Assembly: GCA_012064385.1 (NCBI GenBank)
Contig: QRDG01001746.1
Location: 384,464 to 448,463, forward strand
Direction of reading: 5' to 3'
DNA length: 64,000 nucleotides
From: Puccinellia tenuiflora
Lineage: Eukaryota > Streptophyta > Magnoliopsida > Poales > Poaceae
Part shown: in pieces, positions 1-11,343 of the stretch
Layout of the letters: each line of letters begins with the position of its first letter
Numbering within the stretch: the stretch's first letter is position 1
Translations under genes and position numbers: made by a program
The notes under the pieces: generated by a model
The model's database searches: none
What the model was told of the DNA's origin: nothing
The model's input: the letters and a program-made list of their open reading frames with translations, nothing else

Positions 1-82
1 AAAGAAGAAGATTATATGTTTATCAAGGCTAAGTGCAAGATGATCAACATACAAGATTAGGGCATGTGGAGAAGATCATTTG

Positions 83-164
83 TTGATCAAGATCCTATGT
101 TGTCCATGGTGGATGGTGTGATCATCTGTGTTGATCAAGATCCTATGTTGTCCATGGTGGATGG
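83..164 (+). repeat. 48-bp tandem duplication inside LTR copy A
   Basis: A unit beginning TTGATCAAGATCCTATG at 83 repeats at 131. Both copies run through TGTTGTCCATGGTGGATGG before diverging. The equivalent place in the other LTR copies has one unit, so this is a copy-specific slippage duplication. Confidence 0.85.
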
Positions 165-1030
165 CGTCACGTGGTGATCATCATCAAGATAAAGGCCATG
201 TAAAGATATGACGAAGAGTGTCTCTCCCATCTTGGTGTATGGGGGAGCAATATGCGTGTCTTCACCAAGCGGAGCAAAATTAAGAAAGGTGATCCACTTG
301 AGAGTAGATCAAGATCGTCATCATCTAGCTCAAGTGGAATGCGCAAGGCAAGGTATGATCTTGATAGGGTTTCTATTTTACCGGTCTCGCGGTGTAGTTG
401 GGAGACCGGGTTTTAGGATAGGTAACCGTACTATCAAGAGGGGCTCTCAAGTGAGCTTTAGCGTATCGGTCGTAGAGAGCTCAAACCTTTGCATCCTTGG
501 CATCATCTTTATTGGTTTCTATTTGTCTCTTATCGTGGTGTGGTATTGATGCTTGTCGTGCTTGTCATGACAAGGCCAAGGTCACCGAAAACGGTTCTCA
601 TATGTGTTCCCTATTGAGTTTTCGGTGTTGGAGATTTTGCCGGTCCATCTATGCGGAAGGTTTCACTCTTCCATTTATTAGCAAAATCTCCCTTGCTTGG
701 TTTCAATATTCTCACTTGTTATTGGGTAGCATTTGTCGTCCTCTTTCCAACAAAAGTGGTTTCGTGTCATTCGGACTTCATTTGCAAAAGATATGGTTTT
801 CCGGTTTTCAATAGAAAGGTTTTACTTCTCATCATTTGGTTTTACCATATCTTGTTGAACAATGATGTTTCTATGTATATTCTTGTTGTGCTCGTTGTGA
901 CGATTCCAACGAGTCCAAGATTACCGAAAACGGAGTTCGTATGTGGAAGATATGACGTTTTCGGTATCGGTTGTTTTTAAGACAGAATAATTAAAAAGGA
1001 AAAAGAAAAGGGAGGGCTGCCGGCCTCACC

Positions 1031-1297
1031 GCCGGCCTGGGCCGGCTCCCAGGCCGGCCCGTTCGGGCTTCACCCCGGCCACACACCCGGCCTGGGCCGG
1101 TTCACCGGCCGGTCTCCTCGGGTGGGCTCCCGGCCTCCGCGCCGGCCTGGGCCGGTTCCCCGGCCGGCCCACCCGGGTGGCAGCTCACGACCATTTGCTG
1201 CCCCGGCCCCGCTGCCGGCCTGGGCCGGCTCCCAGGCCGGCGCTCTCGGGTGGTGCCCTGGCCTTCTCCCCGGCCTGGGCCGGTTGCCAGGCCGGCC
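1031..1297 (+). repeat. CCGG-palindrome array in the U3 of LTR copy A
   Basis: The core GGCCTGGGCCGG, mostly followed by a second GGCCGG, recurs at about 1031, 1087, 1141, 1214 and 1270, a spacing of 54-73 bp. The array is extremely GC-rich against AT-rich flanks and ends about 50 bp before the AACGG/TATA module. Related LTRs have a different palindrome at the same place. Confidence 0.85.
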
Positions 1298-1345
1298 TGC
1301 CCGATCTGCCTCTCCTTTTCTTTTTTTCCTGTGCACGAAAATGAT

Positions 1346-1380
1346 CCAACGGCTCCATTTTCGGAGCCCCTATTTAAGGG
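1346..1380 (+). promoter_or_regulatory. LTR core promoter module: CCAACGG box and TATTTAAG
   Basis: CCAACGG at 1346-1352 is followed by a TATA-like TATTTAAG at 1371 and then GGGGCTTCTTCCCC. The same order (AACGG box, TATA-like box, CTTCTTCCCC-type stretch) occurs in two of the sister LTRs; the LTR at 7476-8790 shares the box and TATA. AACGG is a known core of plant MYB-binding sites. That it is functional here is inference from conservation. Confidence 0.5.
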
Positions 1381-2506
1381 GCTTCTTCCCCAAAAATAAA
1401 TTAACCTTTTATCCAACGCTTGAGCTATTCTTCCTCCTCCATTGTTGACCTCTTGAGCTTGGCTCTCTCTCATTCTCTCCACTAGTTCGTGCTACTTATT
1501 GAGAGAAAAGAGAGAGGAGATTTAGATCCGTGTTTCCACCAATTGATTTCTCCTCTAAGTGAGGAGAACACTTTGGATCTAAATCTTTGGAGTTTCTTTG
1601 TGTTCCTCCTTTGTTCTTCCTCCCTAATCCCTCCCAAGCATTAGTTGCTTTGGTTGGATTCGGGTTGGAAGAACTTGACCACTTAGTGTGTTCTTGCCAT
1701 TGCATTAGTTGCATCGGTTTGAGTTCTCCACGGTGATTCGTGGAAAGTGAAGTTGAGAAGCTTGTTTCTCTTGGGTACTTTGGTGCCCTAGAGCTTGTTC
1801 CTCTAGGGCACGTTGGTACCCTAGACGGTTTGATTTCTCGGAGTCTTGGTGGCTTACGGGATTTGTTGGGAGCCTCCAATTGTGGAGTGTGGCTCAACCT
1901 TGTTAGCTTCGGAGCTTCGGTAGCTACGAAGACATTGCCGGGAGCCATCAATTAAGTTGTGGTGTGTGCCTCGGCCTTGGGCATCGAGTCTTGGTGGCTC
2001 GGTGCATTTGGTGAAGACCCTCCAACTTGTGGAGTGAGCTTCACCCTTGTAAAGGTTCTAGTTGTCAACCTCAACGGCAACATAGTGACAAGTGCCTCGC
2101 CACATTGGTGGTAAGACACAACGGAGATACGGTGTGCCATATCAAGGCTACTCGGTGTTTCACATTGGTGAACACCGCGCCGCTCCAACGGAGACTAGCT
2201 TCCATTGGGAAGTGAACTTCGGGATAAAATCATCGTCTCCAAGTGCCTCGGTATTTCTATCCGAGCTTCTTACTTACGCTATTTACTTTGTGATAGACAT
2301 TAAGCTTAAAGTCATATATCTTGCTATCACCTAGTTGATCATATTGCTTAGCATAAGTTGTTGGTGCACATAGGTGAACCTAGCTAGTTTAGGTTTTGGC
2401 TTGATAAATTAAACGTTAGTTTTATTCCGCATTTATTCAAGCCTTAACCGTAATAATTTTAAATCGCCTATTCACCCCCCCTCTAGGCGACATCTGTGTC
2501 CTTTCA

Positions 2507-3137
2507 AACACTTATAACTTGTATATCAATATATACTTTCTGCATTGTCAACTTCTCTTGCTATGGGTTCCACTTTGACATGACGCAGCCGAGACACAAA
2601 CTCATAGAAAGTGATCAAATCCTTCCCTATGACATAGTCTCCGGCATAATTCTTGAAGCTGGGGAGAAGCTAGCGTAGCACCCCATCTATCGCGAAATCG
2701 CCATTCATCTCGTAGTTCCAAACAAGCACTAGACGATGATGTATCTCATGCATTATCCTCAGGTGTTGTTCCAAGCAAGTGTTCTCTTCCATCTTGAGTG
2801 AAAGAAAACCGTTCAGACATTCGAACCTTAAAATTCTAACTTGTGCTGAAAACCTATTTTTCAGCTCACCAACAATCTCCATTGTAGTCAAGTTCTTGAA
2901 TTGTCTACTTAGGTCAGAATTCATGAAGGTGCACATCATCCACTTGACTTTCAAGTAGGTGGTTCAAAACCACTCCATGTACTCTTCATAGCTTGCAGAA
3001 ATGTTTGGCCATTCTTTTAATGGTTCATCTAACACGTAGATCTCAGCATTGGTGTTTAAGACGCAGGTACTACTCAACAAATTTGACCCATCGAGACGCA
3101 GTTTTTCAGCAACGAACAGACTACCGTAGTCGACCAT
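2507..3137 (-). pseudogene. Copia gag, degraded and truncated
   Basis: From the ATG at 3137 the minus strand encodes a Copia gag N-terminus with the typical LDGSN motif. There is an in-frame stop near 2969, an open stretch (2954-2670) with the gag alpha-helical region, another stop, and gag-like residues down to the break at 2507. No zinc knuckle or pol remains. It is non-functional. Confidence 0.7.
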
Positions 3138-4378
3138 GATCTACAAGGATTTTTGCAAAGACATCTTAGGACTTTTGTTTATGATAATTTTAGTTCATCT
3201 TAATCAAAATTACTATATGAACTCCCACTAAACTCAACATCTCTCAGGTTGTTTTAGTGACACATGATCCAAATCCACTACACCACGACCGATCATCACG
3301 TGAGGTGGTGCAGCTTCAAAGGTGAACATCGCCATGTTGATCATATCGTCCATATGACTCGTGTTTAACCTTTCGGTTCTTGTGTTCCGAGGCCATGTCT
3401 GTACATGCTAGGCTCGTCAAGGAAACCGTAGTATTTCCGCATGTGTAAATCTGGCTTACACCCGTTGTATGCGAACGCAGAGTCTATCACACACGATCAT
3501 CACGTGGTGTCTCAAAACGACGAACTTTTGCAACGACGCATACTAGGGAAGAACACATCTTGATATTAACGTGAGAGATCACCTTATCATGCTACCGTCG
3601 CGATCAAATCTAAGCATAACAATAAGGTGCATAAAAGGATTAACATCACATGCAATTTAAAAATTGTGATATGATATGGCCTTTTCTTCTTGTGCCTTTG
3701 ATCTCCATCTCCAAAGCACCGGCATGATCTCCATCATCACCGACATTGTGGCGCCTCCTCCATGGTTGCCATCACCAACTATTGCAACTACAACTATTGC
3801 TACTCTTAGCGATAAAGTAAAGTAATTACATGGTGGTTCAATGACACGCAGGTCACATAAAATAATAGACAATCATCTGGCTCCTGTCGGTTGCCGTACT
3901 CATCGACATGCAAGTCGTGAAAGATTACAAACATGATCATTGCATACATTATCACAAATCACACATTGGCCATACCACATCACATGACCCCCTGCAAAAA
4001 CAAGTTAGACGTCCTCTACTTTGTTTATGCAATTTTTACGTGGCTTGGGTCAATGAGATAGAACCGTTCTAATCTACGCAAAAACCACAACGGTGATATA
4101 GAAGTTGCTTATTTACTCATCCTTTTTAAAGGCCTTCCATTGCAAATCGCATCTCACCATAGCTAGAGAAACAGACACCCGCCAGCCACTTATGGAATAC
4201 AAGTCGCATGTCAATCGTGGAACCGGTCTCTCGTGCGTGGACGAGCAAAGTTGGTCTGGGCCGCTTCAATCCAACCATCCAACAAGATATGAAGTACACG
4301 CGAGAAGGTAGCAACAAAAATATCAACGCCCACAACTCCTTGTGTTCTAATCGCACCAATATCTATGAATAGATCTAG

Positions 4379-4390
4379 GCTCTGATACCA
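4379..4390 (-). other. Primer binding site for initiator tRNA-Met
   Basis: The minus strand reads TGGTATCAGAGC one base after the LTR end. This is the PBS used by most plant Copia elements. Confidence 0.85.
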
Positions 4391-4391
4391 C

Positions 4392-6150
4392 TGAAGGGGT
4401 CGTTGCATAGAAAACAAAAAATTTCCTACGAAACGAGCGGAAGAAACCCCACGATCTAGATATATTAGACGAAGGTAGCAAAGGCGAGATCCAATCTCTT
4501 ACCCTTGAAGATCGAACAAACGCGTTTTGTCGGTGCAGGGGTTGGCTAGTCGATCCCCGCAACTAGACTCATCTAGTCGCGAGGAGATGTATTATTCACG
4601 CGATCCAAGATCCAATCCGATGGAGCACCGCATGAGCAGCACCTCCGCGGTATCCACACATACAGCTCGATGAAGACTTCCTCTCCTTGATCCTGCAAGC
4701 AAGGAGGAAGTGGCTCGTGAGATCCCAGCAGCATGACGGCGTGGTGGTGGAGATGGTGGAGGTTTTCCCGCGGACAGGGCTTCGCCAAGCCGTGTACGAG
4801 AGAGGAGGGAGGAGAGGGGTGGTGCGGATAGGGTATGCGGTACCCACGCCCCAGCCCTCCCCTCCTCTTTATATAGGCATGGGGGGATGCCTTGGCCCCT
4901 CCTCCAAGCCCTAGGGCCGACGGCTTGAGGGAACTTGTTCCCCAAGTCAGCCCCCTAGGGTTTTGGGTGCCTCCCATGGGCCAACCGCATGGGCCTTTAG
5001 GGAGAAGGTGCGGCCAGCCCAAGTGGGTTTCTGCACCTCCCCTCGGTCCATGTGGGCCTTCTAGGTTCGTGACCCCCCAAGGTGGGGCCCTTCGGAACCT
5101 TCCGGAACCTTCTAGAATCTTCCGGTACCCTGCTGGAATTTTCCCGAACTTTTCCGGAACCCTGGAAACCACTTTCCTTATATGAAACTTTATCTCCGGA
5201 CTCTTCCGGAGCTCCTCGTGATGTCTAGGATATCATCCGAGTCACCGAATCAATATTCATTCACACCATCAAATATCTCAAGCCCTAGCTACATCGGAGC
5301 CTTAAGTGTGTGACCCTACGGGTTCGAGAACATGTAGACATGATCAGATCAATAATCAATAGCAGGACCGGGATGCCCATATTGACTCCTACATATTCAA
5401 CAAAGTTCCTTATCGATTGAACCACGATGCCGGAGATTCTTAATCTCGTATATGATTCCCTTTGTCTCACCGATATTTAACTTGCCCGAGATTCGATCGT
5501 CGATATCTCCATATCTAGTTTCATCTCGTTACCTAGAAAATTCTCTTTACTCGTCCATAATATAGGATATCCGTGATTAACACTTAATCACATGGTTGCA
5601 ACCTTTCTGATGCTATATTACCGAGAGGGCCCAGAGATATCTTTTCCGTCACAAGGAAGGACAAATCCTACTCTTGATTCATGTCACCCAACAAATACCA
5701 TCGAAGATACCTGAAAGCCACCTTTATAATCACCCAGTTACGAAGTGACGTTTGATGTCCACAAAGAATTTCTCCGGTAAACGGGAGTGACATAATCTCA
5801 TGGTCTAAGGAAACTATACTTGGCATATACAAAAGCGTTGGCAATAAAACTGTACGACACGATCAATTGCAACTCTTTATTATCGGGTCTTGTCCATCAC
5901 ATCATTACTCCTAATGATATGACTCCGTTATCAATTGACTATAACAAGTCCATGGTTAGGAAACTCTAACCATCTCTTGACTAACGAACCTGTCTGGTAG
6001 AGGCTTACTAGGGACAACTAGTTGTTTATATTCCACACATCTATTATGTTTCCGGTTAATACAATTATAGCATGGATAATAAACTATTATCATAAACATG
6101 AATATGCTAATAAACCATTTTATTATTGCCTCTAGGGCATATTCCCAACA
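4392..6150 (-). mobile_element. 5' LTR of the BARE/Angela-type element
   Basis: The minus-strand LTR runs from TGTTGGGAATATG (6150) to ...CCCCTTCA (4392), 1759 bp, which agrees with the roughly 1.8 kb usual for this group. One base separates it from the PBS. Confidence 0.88.
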
Positions 6151-6706
6151 GGAGCGACGGTCCAATGGGTCCCACGCGTGGGAAAATTTCCGGATGAGCT
6201 CGGCAGGGCTGAGGAGAGAAGCTCGATCTCAGCTTCTCTCCTGGGCAGGGCTGAGAGTGCTTTTCTGCGCGAGGTAGGCAGGGCTGTGGAGAGAAAACCG
6301 GGCTACCAAACAAATGAAAACGGGGTGGGAGGAGATTTTCTGTGTTCAAACGGGCTACCAAACACACCCTAAGGGCAAATCAACTCATTTCGTCCAGGGG
6401 TGTCCCTTGTTCACGCCGATAAAGGACAAAGGACATGATCCAACACGGAGAGTAAAAACTGGTTTTCATTCTGTCTGGTCTCCGTCGTGGCATAAACCCA
6501 GCCCAATGAGCTGGGTTTGCGTCCCTACACACATATGGCGGACAGTGGTGCGTGTCTGTATTGCTTATTTTCCGAGCCCGTGCGTCAACCTTCCAACTAC
6601 CGCTCCCGGTCCTTTTCCTTACGTGTAGGGTTATCCATTCCGATGCCCCCGCCGTCGACACGGACCCTAGCCGTCCCTCACTTCCCCGTCGGCGAAGTGC
6701 CAGGAA
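6151..6706. other. Unassigned intergenic sequence with a MITE-like end
   Basis: At 6330-6372 the stretch 'gggctaccaaacacaccctaa' resembles the terminal inverted repeat (TIR) commonly seen in grass Harbinger/hAT-type MITEs (reverse complement TTAGGGTGTGTTTGGTAGCC). A similar 'gggctaccaaacaaatg' lies at 6300-6316. I could not find a matching opposite end or TSD, possibly because the BARE-type LTR sits against it. 6380-6706 is moderately GC-rich without recognisable domains. Confidence 0.4.
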
Positions 6707-7645
6707 ATGGTTGTAATGCCCCGGGGTTTTTCCCCAAATTAGAATTGCATGTTATTTTATTTTTGCATCATCATGACATCAGCATCATCGCATCGCATAT
6801 TTTTTGCAACAAAAATTATTTTATTAAACCCTATTTTATTTTTCTAAAAATTGTTGGAAAAGTTTTATCAAGACAGTCGTCTCCGTTTTCTAAAATTATT
6901 TGACAAATTAAATTTGCAAAAGAAAAAAAAATGTTTTGAGAATTGCGAGAGAGTAGCTCAAACCCAAAGCCCACCTAACCTCCAAACCCTAATTTTGCCC
7001 TGGTCTTTTTCTATTCCTACCCCCTGCATCTTGCAGCCGCCCTACCTTTCTGTTTCGTTTTCACGGGCATGCCCTTCCACCTCGCGTTTTGACCCTTTTC
7101 TTTTTTTCTTTTAGGTCCCTGGGACCTTATCCTTTTCTCTCTCTCTCCTCTCTTTTCTTTTCCCCATCTCTCCCGTGCTTCTTCCTCCTCCATCCCCGAC
7201 GCAGCACCCGCACCCTCCCCGATCCCGTGCTCCACCTTGCTCCACCACGCGCGCCTCCGGCCGCCTCACCTCGCCGGCGTGCCCCTGCGCCTCCATCCTC
7301 TCTCCTCTCCCTCTCCTCCTCTTCTCTTCTCCCTCTCTTCTCCGCTCGTCCTCTCCCCGAGCCCCGCATCCTCCCCTGCTTGAGCAGATGCCGAGCTGCT
7401 CCCGAGCCGACCTCTCCCCCTCGCCGTCGTGCTCCTCTCCGGCCGGCGTTGCCCCGCCGCCATCGCCTCCCCGCCTGAAAGAGCATTTCCTAAACCCCTT
7501 TGGTTTTGTGTGTTAGTTAACAACACTAGTGATCATCTAATGTGATGCTAAGTGCTGCAGGTTAATAGTCATATTTTTTACCCTAAGCATCCACCACCAA
7601 AAAGGGAAGAATTGGCTGAGTTCATTTGCTGCAGAACCATCCCTG

Positions 7646-8032
7646 GCCGGAGTCTCCGGTCTGTCAGGGCCGGAGTCTCCGGCCCCCTGGATTTTCCTGC
7701 CTTTCGCCAGAATGTGGTGCGGCTCTGGTGTCCCTCCGGAGTACCACCGGAGGGTGCCCGGAGTCTCCGGGTGGCCGGAGTATCCAGCCCCTTGTGGCCG
7801 GAGTCTCCGGCCTGTCCAGCGTCATCGACAAAGCTTCCGCCCGGGTGCGGAGTCTCCACCTGCACCGGAGTTTCCGCCCCCCCACCCCCTGGCCGGAGTA
7901 TCCGGCCCCTCCCCAAGCGTGCAAGGTGTGGTGCATCTCTGGAGTCAGTCCGGAGGAACCCCGGAAGAAGACCGTCTTCGGCCCTGCACCGGAGTCTCCG
8001 GCCCACTTAGGCCGGAGTCTCCGGTCTAAGTG
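7646..8032 (+). repeat. GGCCGGAGTCTCCGGCC palindrome array in the Copia LTR
   Basis: About a dozen copies and near-copies of the 17-bp palindrome GGCCGGAGTCTCCGGCC, or half sites CCGGAGT[CA]TCCGG, lie between 7646 and 8032. The array ends immediately before the CCAACGG box. The same palindrome occurs inside the pol reading frame at 12886-12962. Confidence 0.9.
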
Positions 8033-8036
8033 ACTT

Positions 8037-8069
8037 CCAACGGTCAGAAATTTCAGAGGGGTATAAATA
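8037..8069 (+). promoter_or_regulatory. LTR core promoter: CCAACGG box and TATAAATA
   Basis: CCAACGG (8037-8043) precedes a good TATA box TATAAATA (8062-8069). It matches the arrangement in the three sister LTRs and is placed directly after the palindrome array. Confidence 0.6.
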
Positions 8070-8792
8070 CCCCTCCACCTACCTCAGGACACTAAGCTCG
8101 CCCAGTATTTATGAACCCTAATATTTGAGAGCTCAAAATCGCAAGATCTCCCAATTCCTCCATCCAAACACGTTGATCTTCGGAGGATTGAAGGATAAGA
8201 CCCGGATCTACACCTTCACCAACCCGTTCTTCATTTCCCCCTCATTCACTTGAGGATTCTTGTTTCTAGGGTTAGCATTGTGTTACCCTAGAATTCTTGT
8301 ACTTACTACTTGTTGTAATCATGACAGATGTGTTGATTTTGGAGCCCCCAATTAAGTTGTGGCTGTGTGCCCCAAAAACATTGTAAAGGCTCCGGATTCC
8401 GCCTCGAAGGATTCCGATAGTGGAAGGTGAACCAAACCCTCGGGTGCGGTTCATCGGAGAATAGGGTGAGGCCTTTGTGGCATCTTGAGTAGGCCTCTTG
8501 TGGCGAGCTCACACCCCTCCAATGAGACGTACTCCCTTAACAAGGAGGAACTCGGGAATACATCCTTATCTCCGCGTGCTTCCGCTTTTGGTTATCTCTT
8601 TACCTTAGTTGTCTTTACTTGTTTCGTTAATTGCCTAGTTGTTTTAGTTTACTTCTCATATAGGTAAATTCACCATAGTTGCATATCTAGAGAATTTACC
8701 TTTGTGTTAAGCCTAAAATCGAAAAAGAATTAAAAATTGGTGTAGCACCTATTCACCCCCCCCCCTCTAGGTACCCATACGATCCTTTAAAT

Positions 8793-8804
8793 TGGTATCA
8801 GAGC
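8793..8804 (+). other. Primer binding site for initiator tRNA-Met
   Basis: TGGTATCAGAGC lies 2 bp after the LTR end, the standard Copia PBS. Confidence 0.88.
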
Positions 8805-8841
8805 CTTGGCTCTTAAGTTAGGCTTCACCGCCTAAGAGAGT

Positions 8842-10473
8842 ATGGGTGACGGTGATGGTGTTACGGGTAGTAGCACTCCCCCGGTGTCCATGGATGATCT
8901 CAAGAATTTGGAAAAAAGCTTGACATCATCCATTAACACTCAAATGGAGGAGTTGCGTGCTATGATGAGGCAACTCTTGAAGGCTAACACGCCACCCGCC
9001 ACACCATCCCTAGAGGTCAATGCTTCCGCCGCGCATAGTGGAGAGGGCGAACAACACACTAATGAATCCCCTCCTAAAATTGATGATGGGAAGGAGGAGT
9101 ACCATGGTGTTCCATTTAAGTACTCCGTCGACCCACCTATCCCGCATTATCATATAAACAATAGGGGTGATCCACCTAAGTTTAATCCATCTTGTTTTAC
9201 TAATTGGCAATTTTTGATGAGATCTCATATCAAGAGCGCTTCGAGCGAGCTATGGAGAATCATTCAAGTTGGGTTCAAGGCCGTCGATCCAAACAACATG
9301 ACAAGAAGAGAAGTTGTGGATGGTCAACTCAATGACTTGGCTCTCAACATAATTCATACCGCCATGGGAGAAAAGCACATGTCACTCATTGAGCTTGCCA
9401 CCACCGCCAAAGAAGCTTGGGATATTCTCACTCAAGAGTTTATCGGTAATGAGAGCATGCAAAGGAATAGATTTGAAGCTTTGAGCAACCAAGCCGAGGG
9501 CTTTTTCATGGTAGAGGGTGAAGATCATGAAGAAATGTATCGAAGACTCAAGACCCTTGCTACTCAATTTCGAGCCCTTGGTGCAACCTATGTGGATGAT
9601 GCTTGGATCAAGAGGAAGTATGTGAGCGCCCTTTCGCCGTTCGAATCCACCGACTTGAAGAGTCTCCAAGGAAGACACAATTACTACCTCATGTCATCTA
9701 ATGAAGTCATGCAAGAGATGGCGGCATACAAGGTAGCCGCCAAGAACACCGAAGATGCTCGAGCCCGAGCCATTGGAATGCATAGAGGATCCTCACTTGC
9801 TTTGAAGGCCAAGGTTGTGGAGCAAGACGATGATGATGATGAGGCTCAAGAAGATGTGTCACATTGGGATCCCAAAGAACTTCAAGGTACACTCAAGGAC
9901 TATGCGGCTCTCACATCTAAAGTCTTTTGAAAGAGTCCGTCCAAGGCAAGGGATTTTGTCAACAAGGAAAGTGGAAGGAAGGAGGGTGGCCAAAGAGTTC
10001 GTTCGTGCTACAATTGCCAAGATAAATATCACTTTGTGGCCGAGTGTCCGTTTGAGAACCGGGAACTTCATGGAGGAAAGCTTATTAGGAAGGACAAGTC
10101 AAAGGACACCCATAAGAAACCTTTCTTCAAGAAGAATGCCATCGACAAGAAGCCTCCGAGAATTGTATTGCTTGCTCAAGAAGAGTATTCATCCGGGGAG
10201 GAAGAAGAAGAGCCCACAAATGAAGTTGCCGCCATTGCTATTGCTTCTTCATCATCTCCTTCCCTATTTGAATCCCCCAATGAGAATGTCTCCAACTCCT
10301 CCGCAAGATGCTTCATGGCTAAGACCACCGAGGTATCATCTCCCTCATCTCCTAAGGCAATGAGTAATATGGATGATGCTACTAGTCTTAAAATCAAAGA
10401 GGAAATAGTTGCTTTCGATCATTTATCACTAACATGCAAGGTCAAACAAAGAAGCATGTTGAGACTCTTATGA
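8842..10473 (+). pseudogene. Copia gag with zinc knuckle, one in-frame stop
   Basis: ATG at 8842 opens a 362-codon frame with an N-terminal coiled-coil stretch (MDDLKNLEKSL), then a UBN2-type gag core from about residue 110 to 280. A TGA at 9928-9930 interrupts it. The same frame then continues through a CCHC zinc knuckle, CYNCQDKYHFVAEC (about 10006-10047), and a Ser/Glu-rich tail to 10473. Apart from the stop the nucleocapsid organisation is complete. The frame is lost near 10420-10440, where the following ORF is offset. Confidence 0.85.
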
Positions 10474-11333
10474 GTCAATATGGTGAAGCTCAAGAAATGC
10501 TTGAGATCAAGGGTAAGATTGAAAGAGAGGATGATATGGAAATTGCATCCTTGAAAGACAATCTTGAAGAAGAGCATGAGCTTAGAGTTTCTCTAGAGCA
10601 ACAACTAGAATCTATAGAAGAATCAAATGATGTAATTGTTGCTAAACTCATTAAAGAACGTGATCATGCAATTGCTAAATACAAAGCATGTAAGAAGGAA
10701 AAGGTCGAGCTTGGTGTTGGTCATTCTAGACTAACCGAGGAGCTAGAGAAGCTCTCCAAGGCCTACAAAGCATTAGAAAGTGAACACTCTACCCTCACCA
10801 AGTCGTATGAACAACTTCAAGCTCAACCGCCTAAAAATGATATTCCTAGTTCCTCCACTCCCATTACTTGTGATCATGCGCATATCATTGAGGAAAATGC
10901 TAGGTTAAAGATCAATCTTGCTAAGGCCATCTCCCTAGGTAAGAAACCTTTTGTAACTTCACAAAAAGGGAGAGTTGGTCTTGGGTTCGTTGAGGAGGAA
11001 AAGGAGAAAGAGAGCTTCATGAAGGATGCTAGAGCTCCTCAAGTTAAGAAGGCCAACGTTACTAGTGCTCCTCAAGCAAAGAGGATCCCTCAAGCAAAGA
11101 AGAAGGTCAACATTGCTAGTGGTGGTGCCACAAGGGGCAAAACCATTAGTGATGACTTTGCGGGAAAGACTAACCCCCACTATATTATATATGTTGATTA
11201 TTATGGGGATGTCTATGCTAAGTTTATTGGTCCTAGAAATGTTCCTATTGCTCGTTCTATTTGGGTTCCTAAGACCCTTGTTGCTAACAAAAGAGGACCC
11301 ATTGAAAAATGGGGACCTAAATACAAGCAATGA
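10434..11333 (+). CDS. Gag-linked coiled-coil ORF of the Copia element (299 aa)
   Basis: This open frame overlaps the end of the gag frame in a different phase. It encodes a long heptad-like, Glu/Lys-rich region (about residues 10-130), a basic low-complexity stretch (about 190-230), and a conserved tail ending in WGPKYKQ just before protease. SIRE/Maximus-lineage elements carry an extended gag-pol junction region of this type. Whether it was a separate ORF or was split from gag by a frameshift cannot be decided from one copy. Confidence 0.7.
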   Translation: MQGQTKKHVETLMSQYGEAQEMLEIKGKIEREDDMEIASLKDNLEEEHELRVSLEQQLESIEESNDVIVAKLIKERDHAIAKYKACKKEKVELGVGHSRLTEELEKLSKAYKALESEHSTLTKSYEQLQAQPPKNDIPSSSTPITCDHAHIIEENARLKINLAKAISLGKKPFVTSQKGRVGLGFVEEEKEKESFMKDARAPQVKKANVTSAPQAKRIPQAKKKVNIASGGATRGKTISDDFAGKTNPHYIIYVDYYGDVYAKFIGPRNVPIARSIWVPKTLVANKRGPIEKWGPKYKQ

Positions 11334-11343
11334 TTTCTTGTAG

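Larger units (their letters stand above)
1..2506 (+). mobile_element. LTR (copy A) of a SIRE/Maximus-like Copia family, 5' end outside window
   Basis: This is the downstream part of a long LTR whose right end is ...CTTTCA at 2501-2506. It aligns in order with the LTRs at 45806-48956 and, reversed, 44154-49780. Shared blocks are the region near 240-350, a CCGG array (1031-1297), a TATA-like box near 1371, the block naming 'gagcc..caa..ttgtgg' near 1870-1950, and the terminal CACCCCCCCTCTAGGCGACA stretch. Comparison with the copy ending at 49780 suggests that about 160-170 bp of the left end lies outside the window. It sits directly in the gag of the minus-strand BARE/Angela-type element. No PBS follows at 2507, so it is either a solo LTR or the 3' LTR of an element extending leftward. 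Only one flank is visible, so the TSD cannot be tested. Confidence 0.8.
2507..6150 (-). mobile_element. Truncated BARE-1/Angela/WIS-type Copia retrotransposon (5' LTR, leader, start of gag)
   Basis: Read on the minus strand, it starts with TGTTGGGAATATGCCC at 6150, the hallmark start of BARE-1/Angela/WIS LTRs. It continues through a 1759-bp LTR, a PBS complementary to initiator tRNA-Met (4379-4390), a leader of about 1.25 kb, and a degraded gag that stops at 2507 where LTR copy A begins. The leader includes the stretch around 3480-3520 with 'cacacgatcatcacgtggtg', typical of this group. Pol and the 3' LTR are absent from the window. They may lie beyond the copy A element to the left, or may be lost. 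Confidence 0.88.
7476..8790 (+). mobile_element. 5' LTR of the SIRE/Maximus-like Copia element
   Basis: Starts TGAAAGAGC at 7476, preceded by CCGCC, and ends about ...TCCTTTAA at 8790 just before the PBS. The terminal CA appears mutated, since sister LTRs end TCCTTTCA. It contains the palindrome array (7646-8032), a TATA box at 8062, and from about 8340 a block nearly identical to 48440-48690 in the solo LTR 45806-48956. Confidence 0.85.

Noticed and set aside
7175..7516. Pro/Ser/Arg-rich ORFs on both strands at 7.0-7.5 kb
   Set aside because: Low-complexity CT-rich sequence within the solo LTR; open frames on both strands reflect composition.
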